A stretch of 19,255 nt of DNA from Phycisphaerales bacterium (GTDB lineage Bacteria; Planctomycetota; Phycisphaerae; Phycisphaerales; SM1A02): positions 1 to 19,255 of the forward strand of contig JAKVBR010000008.1 in NCBI GenBank assembly GCA_022447165.1, in the 5' to 3' direction. Made by a program: the position numbers and the translations under genes. Each line of letters starts with the position of its first letter. The first letter of the stretch is position 1. Positions 15,332 to 19,255 of the stretch are shown here, piece after piece. Under the pieces are notes generated by a model that saw only the letters and a program-made list of their open reading frames with translations, was not told where the DNA came from and did no database searches.

Positions 15332-16017
15332 TTTATGTTTAAGATTCGGGGGTCATATAGGGAGTTATCTTGACTTAAAAACCCTTGAGTTGTTGATTCG
15401 TTACAAGGGTTATGTCTCACGCTAGTTGATGAAACATGCCCGTCAAGCCACCCTACATTCGTACTCCCAATATGACGATATGTTTGCGTTCCCGCACAGC
15501 GAGTGGCATCATCTGTGTAGGGATCATAAATCGGTTCATCTTCAGGACATCGCATGAACTTGTTTTTTGCACAATCACCAAACAAAGCGCAGTGCGCAGG
15601 GTGTTTGCAGTCAGATGCAGCAACACCTTTGACAGGGTCTGAAAACATGTAGTCCTCGTCACCGATAAATGATGTGTTGTAGTTGTAACCAGACATGGAA
15701 CCAGTATTGATGATGTGTTCAGGGCAAACCATGTGTTCAACACGCCGATCTACATATTGCCACAACATATCTTCGTCATCCCATGCCTTCATGACGGTCA
15801 TGCCATCTTCTTGGACATAAGAGACAGCGGGGACATAGTGGCCGTGCTCATTGAGATATGCAACAGAAGCAAAGATCAGTTGCTTTTGGTTGATTTTGCA
15901 AACGTTGGATTGAGATAATCCAGTTGCACCGCCAATTGCAAGCACCAAAATCGCAATCAAGATGCCCACAATGGCAATAACAACCAATAACTCAATGAGC
16001 GTAAAAGCTTTTCTCAA
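15328..16017 (-). CDS. Prepilin-type protein (type II/IV pseudopilin-like)
   Basis: This 229-residue protein begins with the classic prepilin leader and helix: M-R-K-A then F-T-L-I-E-L-L-V-V-I-A-I. Cleavage is predicted between Ala4 and Phe5, with Glu at +5 of the mature protein (Glu9). The hydrophobic helix runs to about residue 28. The rest is a cysteine-containing globular region (Cys at 40, 98, 137, 143, 149, 157, 174, 205) ending near W-L-D-G-H (190-194), a motif shared with the large planctomycete DUF1559-like prepilin families. After processing by a prepilin peptidase it would join a pseudopilus or remain in the membrane facing outward. The start is TTG, fixed by the short leader, and overlaps the TGA of the dockerin gene (TTGA), so translation is probably coupled and under the same B12 riboswitch. 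Confidence 0.88.
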   Translation of the reverse strand: MRKAFTLIELLVVIAIVGILIAILVLAIGGATGLSQSNVCKINQKQLIFASVAYLNEHGHYVPAVSYVQEDGMTVMKAWDDEDMLWQYVDRRVEHMVCPEHIINTGSMSGYNYNTSFIGDEDYMFSDPVKGVAASDCKHPAHCALFGDCAKNKFMRCPEDEPIYDPYTDDATRCAGTQTYRHIGSTNVGWLDGHVSSTSVRHNPCNESTTQGFLSQDNSLYDPRILNIN

Positions 16018-16883
16018 CTCCAGTTTCCAATCACTGTCAGTAGGTCACTGATGTCTATGTTGTAGTCGTGATTAAAGTCAACGAGTGGTCCACCAATTGG
16101 AAGTGGTCCAAATGATTCAATGACCATGAGCAAGTCACTGACATTGACAACGCCGTTCATGTCAGCATCACCAGCCATTTGGGAATCGACATCAACCACA
16201 GCATCAATCTCTGGTGACAATTTTCCAGCGGAAATGCGAACAAATGAAACTTCACTCAGTCCAGTTGTTGCAATATCAATACCATTGCCACCACCTGAGG
16301 TGCCGTAGTATTCAATGAGTTGTTCGCAGTTCAAATTCATCACCATGTCGAGGGTGAGTCGCGGGTCTATTGGAAGGGTAAAAGATGTTTCTTCACTGCC
16401 TTCAACCGCACCATAGGGCTCACTGTCAGTGTAACCATTGGTTGGCCAAAGTCCATCTGCAAGTGCCCCTTGAACAGTATGCCATGTTTTCCCGTCGCTA
16501 GAAAGTTCAACACTTCCGCCATCATCACTGAACACGCCACCGACTATTGCAGCAGGGTACGCACCATCGAGCATGCCGGTATTCCCAAAAATAAGCAGGT
16601 CAATGCCATATGGATTTGTTGGGTCATCGACGATCGGTTCATCAAACTGAAGAGTGAGATGGCCACCAGCACCGATTGAAACAATCTCGTCAGCAAGCCA
16701 TGGTGCATTGAATGGGCTGACAACACCTGGCCAGACACCTTCGCCAGTAAATCGAGATGGTTCGCCAATTGCAGCTGCAGGATCATCGTACCCAGGGGTA
16801 TCAATTTTCCCAGCGTCATATGAGACGACATGGTCAGCAAAGGGGTTTACAAGGATAGATAAAACAATAGGTAAGGTAAACAT
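16014..16883 (-). CDS. Secreted surface protein with C-terminal dockerin-like repeat
   Basis: This 289-residue protein has a short hydrophobic N-terminus (about 2-16) that looks like a signal peptide. It is followed by a beta-rich domain of about 200 residues with G-G-H-L-T-L-Q-F-D-x-P-I-V (73-85), D-L-L-I-F-G-N (95-101), S-V-E-L-S-S-D-G-K-T-W (124-134) and S-F-V-R-I-S (213-218). The C-terminus carries two EF-hand-like dockerin repeats: D239-A-D-M-N-G...D250-L-L and D269-F-N-H-D...D280-L-L. These bind calcium in dockerins and probably serve in surface attachment in planctomycetes. From memory, similar beta-domain secreted proteins occur near B12-uptake genes in other bacteria; I cannot verify this here. 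It is the first gene behind a cobalamin riboswitch, with GGAG (16891-16894) seven bases before ATG. A role in corrinoid capture is inference only. Confidence 0.87.
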   Translation of the reverse strand: MFTLPIVLSILVNPFADHVVSYDAGKIDTPGYDDPAAAIGEPSRFTGEGVWPGVVSPFNAPWLADEIVSIGAGGHLTLQFDEPIVDDPTNPYGIDLLIFGNTGMLDGAYPAAIVGGVFSDDGGSVELSSDGKTWHTVQGALADGLWPTNGYTDSEPYGAVEGSEETSFTLPIDPRLTLDMVMNLNCEQLIEYYGTSGGGNGIDIATTGLSEVSFVRISAGKLSPEIDAVVDVDSQMAGDADMNGVVNVSDLLMVIESFGPLPIGGPLVDFNHDYNIDISDLLTVIGNWS

Positions 16884-16950
16884 ACGCGTTCTCCGTACTC
16901 AAAGCCGCGAACAGATTGGGAATCACGTTGTGTGCTTCATGCAGAACACA

Positions 16951-16976
16951 GTCGTGACCCGATGCGCGCGGGCGAC
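16951..16976 (-). promoter_or_regulatory. P13-like hairpin of the riboswitch expression platform
   Basis: Just 3' of the aptamer on the minus strand, GTCG-CCCG (16976-16969) pairs with CGGG (16961-16958) and, after a three-base bulge, CGAC (16954-16951). The loop is seven bases (CGCGCAT). In class I cobalamin riboswitches a hairpin here (P13) makes a kissing contact with L5; that role is inferred by position. Confidence 0.5.
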
Positions 16977-16980
16977 ACTG

Positions 16981-17194
16981 AATTGTCAGAGGAGGTTTTC
17001 CGGCTTAGAGCGTCTCACTGATTGCCTGCCTTCCCACTCTAACAATTAGAAGCAGTGGCTTTTCGTGGCAATGGAGTGCCAATCCTTGGCTTGCCCATTA
17101 CGGCGGCGCGTCCGCGGTGGAGTTTCACCACCTTCCCTTTGACCCAGTATTTGGGGTCAATGTTGCAGTACGACTGCAAGACGCCCTGACAATT
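16981..17194 (-). promoter_or_regulatory. Cobalamin (B12) riboswitch
   Basis: On the minus strand a 214-nt element is closed by a perfect 9-bp P1, AATTGTCAG (17194-17186) with CTGACAATT (16989-16981). Inside are two perfect 7-bp hairpins (17179-17163; 17160-17139). The P3 core G-G-T-G-A-A-A-C-T-C-C-A-C-C then follows, with CGCGGAC (about 17132-17110) next. The B12 box AGCCACTG (17060-17053) comes with GGGAAGGC (17035-17028), and a GCCGGAAAACCTCC stretch precedes the P1 3' strand. These are the hallmark conserved blocks of the cobalamin riboswitch class (Rfam RF00174 by recollection). It lies about 100 nt upstream of the dockerin gene and would switch that gene and the coupled pseudopilin off when adenosylcobalamin or another corrinoid binds. 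No T-run terminator follows, so control is more likely translational. The rest of the 425-bp gap (16884-17308) holds promoter and leader sequence and no gene. Confidence 0.93.
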
Positions 17195-17197
17195 GGA

Positions 17198-17203
17198 ATT
17201 ATA
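17198..17203 (-). promoter_or_regulatory. -10 box for the riboswitch transcript
   Basis: A perfect TATAAT on the minus strand lies four bases before the P1 helix. No good -35 is seen at 16-18 bases. Transcription from this box would start near 17191, shortening P1 to about six base pairs. Confidence 0.45.
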
Positions 17204-17262
17204 CCGAAATTGTGCTCTATCTTGCCCCAAAAAAGGGTTAAGATACTGAGGCATTTTCTTTT

Positions 17263-17278
17263 GCGGCTCATTCGAGCC
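17263..17278 (+). other. Leader hairpin upstream of the HEAT-repeat gene
   Basis: CGGCTC (17263-17268) pairs perfectly with GAGCCG (17273-17278) around ATTC, 30 bases before the HEAT-protein ATG. TTGTTT follows. It may be a weak attenuator, a leader structure or a minus-strand element near the riboswitch promoter. Function unknown. Confidence 0.35.
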
Positions 17279-17308
17279 GTTGTTTGGTACCCCCAACGGA
17301 GTTCATCA

Positions 17309-19255
17309 ATGTTCAATAGTGGTCATCGCCTTTTTTCTACATTCATCGCATGTATAGTTTTGACATGTACATTCCCAGTCGCCGCACAAGATCAAGGTGA
17401 CGCTGAATCTGCATTAGACGATTTTATTCACTACTCATTAGTTGCAAATGTTGAATTCGCAGAAGCATATGCGATGTCACTTCTTCGTGACAATATGAGC
17501 GACGAGGACTTTTACAATCTCGTGAATGCTGAGAAATCAAGGCAAGAACGTTTCGACCGAGCAATCGGTTGGGCTCGATTTGTTCATGAACTTGAACCGC
17601 TCGCAGCAAAACTCGAAGAGAAGTACGAAGCAGGCAGAACAGCAGTCATCCGTGATTCAGCTCGACTCAATGAATCCATTGAAATGCTTGGCGGTTCAAC
17701 ACGTCAGCGTTTGCTTGCAAAGAACCGACTAATCGAAGCAGGGGAGTATGCAGTCCCGCCACTACTCCGTTCGTTGAATGGCAACAGCGATGCTCGCAAC
17801 GCAAGAAATGTTCAAGACATGTTGACAAGCATTGGACGCGACGCCGTTCTGCCCCTTACAACTGCCTTGCCACATCTATCTGATGAAAATCAAGTGCTCG
17901 TTGCAAAAACACTTGGTGATATTCGATACATTCATTCACTTCCAACACTCAATGAAATCGTTCACGACGACAATAGTTCAGCGAGTGTAAGACACGCAGC
18001 GGCGCAAGCTGTAGCCCAGATTGGTTTTGAACCAAACGAGGACTTATCAACGTTAAACACGATTGTTTCTCAACAGTTCTACGATGGCGATGAGTCAGTC
18101 ATGCCAAGAGCAATTGATGGATACAACATCTATTGGTCATGGGATCCTGCACATGGTCTGACAGCAAGTGACGTACCTGCTCATGTATTCAATGACATTA
18201 TGGCAATGCACTATGCGTCAAAAGCACTTGCACAAAACAATGAAAACATCTCAGCGATGAGCGTATTTGTTGCAGCAAACTTGAGGCGAGACAGAAACCT
18301 CGCAGGTGAAACTGATTTGGTTTACGGGAACTTGGCTTATAGTCCAGCGTTCTATGCAACCGTGTTCGGCCCTGAGATTGCTCAGCACGTCCTCGCAAAA
18401 TCACTTATTGATAAAGACACAGCGCTTGCACTCGATGCAATTGGTGCACTTTCTAGAACGGCTGGTTCAAGTGTTCTAGCAGGCAGTGACCAACCGCTTG
18501 TCACTGCAATGTTCTATCCAGACAGACGAGTGCAATATGAATCAGCCATGACGCTGGGTTCAACGTTACCGACATTAGCATTCGCAGGCGATTACAGAGT
18601 TGTTCCGCTACTTGCATCTGCTGTTCGTAGTGGCGACGAATTGTTTGCAATCGTCATCGGTGACGACCCAGAAGCAAGGCGCGACATCAATATGTTCCTT
18701 GAACGAAATGGATGGAGTGCTGTCGGTGAAGGGACAAGTGCAGCTGAAGCAATTGACCTTGCTGGTGTAGTACCTGGCATTGACCTTGCTGTTGTTATTC
18801 CAAGAAGTGCAGATCAAGGTGTCGCGATCAGAAAGGATCTCGGTGCGGCTCCTGAAACAACAGTGACACCAATCCTAACGCTCTCTGATGGTGCTGATTT
18901 ACAAGTCCTCACCATTGCACTTGGTGAAGACGATATGGTTGAAACTGCAAATGTAGGCATCTCCGATTCAGCAAAATTGGCTGTCCTCGAGGACTTGCTT
19001 GCAAGCGCTTCTGGGGGTCGCTTAAGTGCTGACGAATCAGATGAGTATGCACTCCGAGCAATCAGTGTCCTTCGCGACATTGCTCTTGCAGAAACTGCAC
19101 TTACGATTGATGATGCAACAGGCACGCTCATTGATGCCCTTGAAAGCGCTAACGATGAAACTCGTCCGCTCATCGCTGAAACACTATCGCTCATTTATAG
19201 TGGGGTTGCACAACAAGCGCTGATCAACGCGGCATTGCAAGATGGTGCAGTTGAA
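17309..19255 (+). CDS. Exported HEAT-repeat protein with a receiver-like segment (3' end outside window)
   Basis: The frame from ATG 17309 is open for 649 codons to the window end without a stop. GGAG (17298-17301) lies seven bases upstream. Residues 1-26 are a signal peptide with basic residues (H6, R7), a hydrophobic core at 8-22 and a V-A-A cleavage site before Gln27. Residues 27-125 are helical and charged. HEAT-type repeats follow at about 127-240 (L-I-E-A-G-E-Y-A-V-P-P-L-L; V-R-H-A-A-A-Q-A-V-A-Q-I-G). At about 444-545 the pattern resembles a response-regulator receiver: A-I-V-I-G-D-D-P-E-A-R at the start, then L-E-R-N-G-W-S-A-V-G-E-G-T-S-A-A-E-A. The strand-3 Asp is replaced (D-L-A-V-V-I-P), so phosphorylation is unlikely. 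Helical repeats then resume. It is probably a periplasmic scaffold; the function is unknown. Divergent from the B12-controlled genes. Confidence 0.88.
   Translation, partial: MFNSGHRLFSTFIACIVLTCTFPVAAQDQGDAESALDDFIHYSLVANVEFAEAYAMSLLRDNMSDEDFYNLVNAEKSRQERFDRAIGWARFVHELEPLAAKLEEKYEAGRTAVIRDSARLNESIEMLGGSTRQRLLAKNRLIEAGEYAVPPLLRSLNGNSDARNARNVQDMLTSIGRDAVLPLTTALPHLSDENQVLVAKTLGDIRYIHSLPTLNEIVHDDNSSASVRHAAAQAVAQIGFEPNEDLSTLNTIVSQQFYDGDESVMPRAIDGYNIYWSWDPAHGLTASDVPAHVFNDIMAMHYASKALAQNNENISAMSVFVAANLRRDRNLAGETDLVYGNLAYSPAFYATVFGPEIAQHVLAKSLIDKDTALALDAIGALSRTAGSSVLAGSDQPLVTAMFYPDRRVQYESAMTLGSTLPTLAFAGDYRVVPLLASAVRSGDELFAIVIGDDPEARRDINMFLERNGWSAVGEGTSAAEAIDLAGVVPGIDLAVVIPRSADQGVAIRKDLGAAPETTVTPILTLSDGADLQVLTIALGEDDMVETANVGISDSAKLAVLEDLLASASGGRLSADESDEYALRAISVLRDIALAETALTIDDATGTLIDALESANDETRPLIAETLSLIYSGVAQQALINAALQDGAVE

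Noticed and set aside
16654..17049. 131-codon plus-strand open frame over the dockerin gene start and riboswitch
   Set aside because: The region is better explained by the minus-strand secreted protein and the B12 riboswitch.
17039..17296. Small minus-strand open frames over the riboswitch
   Set aside because: The sequence here shows conserved RNA blocks and paired helices, and the peptide has no recognisable features.
18814..19194. 126-codon minus-strand open frame inside the HEAT-repeat gene
   Set aside because: It is antisense to an uninterrupted 649-codon frame with signal peptide and ribosome-binding site; its Ser/Ala-rich content is typical of shadows.
1..19255. Mobile elements, CRISPR arrays, toxin-antitoxin or defence islands
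   Set aside because: I found no transposase, integrase, direct-repeat array or terminal inverted repeats; the tRNA genes are not flanked by integration-like repeats that I can see.

Overview
The window looks like a piece of a bacterial chromosome from the Planctomycetota, most likely the class Phycisphaerae or a close relative. This is inferred from gene content, not from a marker phylogeny. The pointers are a secreted protein ending in a dockerin-like calcium repeat, a prepilin-type protein with a C-terminal W-L-D-G-H motif, a polytopic membrane protein ending in a C-x2-C-G-Y ... C-x2-C-G zinc ribbon, and tRNA genes without encoded CCA. Base composition appears moderate (mid-40s percent GC by eye). 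I see no phage, insertion sequence, integrase or CRISPR array, so this is mainly core chromosome with a few lineage-specific genes.

Layout. Positions 1-1748 (minus) hold the 5' end of tsaD and an S41 C-terminal processing peptidase, with overlapping stop and start codons. Positions 1844-6053 (plus) hold hflX, an unrecognised protein with a possible PD-(D/E)XK core, an M29 aminopeptidase and a standalone MshEN (GspE N-terminal-like) domain protein. A hairpin at 6053-6082 then separates this group from a minus-strand tRNA-Phe(GAA) and a nitrilase-family amidohydrolase. A plus-strand membrane/zinc-ribbon protein follows, then a minus-strand tRNA-His(GTG). The two tRNAs share the same promoter architecture.

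Positions 8067-10440 (plus) hold ATP-dependent PEP carboxykinase, a strong hairpin, and a small regulator with an N-terminal helix-turn-helix followed by a receiver domain, closed by two tandem hairpins. Positions 10570-15331 (plus) form a tight nadE-mutL-moaD-moeA operon in which every junction overlaps or nearly overlaps. It covers NAD synthesis, mismatch repair and molybdenum cofactor synthesis.

The most interesting region is 15328-17308. On the minus strand a complete cobalamin (B12) riboswitch (P1 at 17186-17194 and 16981-16989) precedes a secreted dockerin-type surface protein. That gene is translationally coupled, through a TTGA overlap, to a pseudopilin-like protein. This suggests a corrinoid-controlled surface module. 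Divergent from it, from 17309 to the window end, is a large exported HEAT-repeat protein that contains a receiver-like (CheY-fold) segment lacking the phospho-acceptor Asp.
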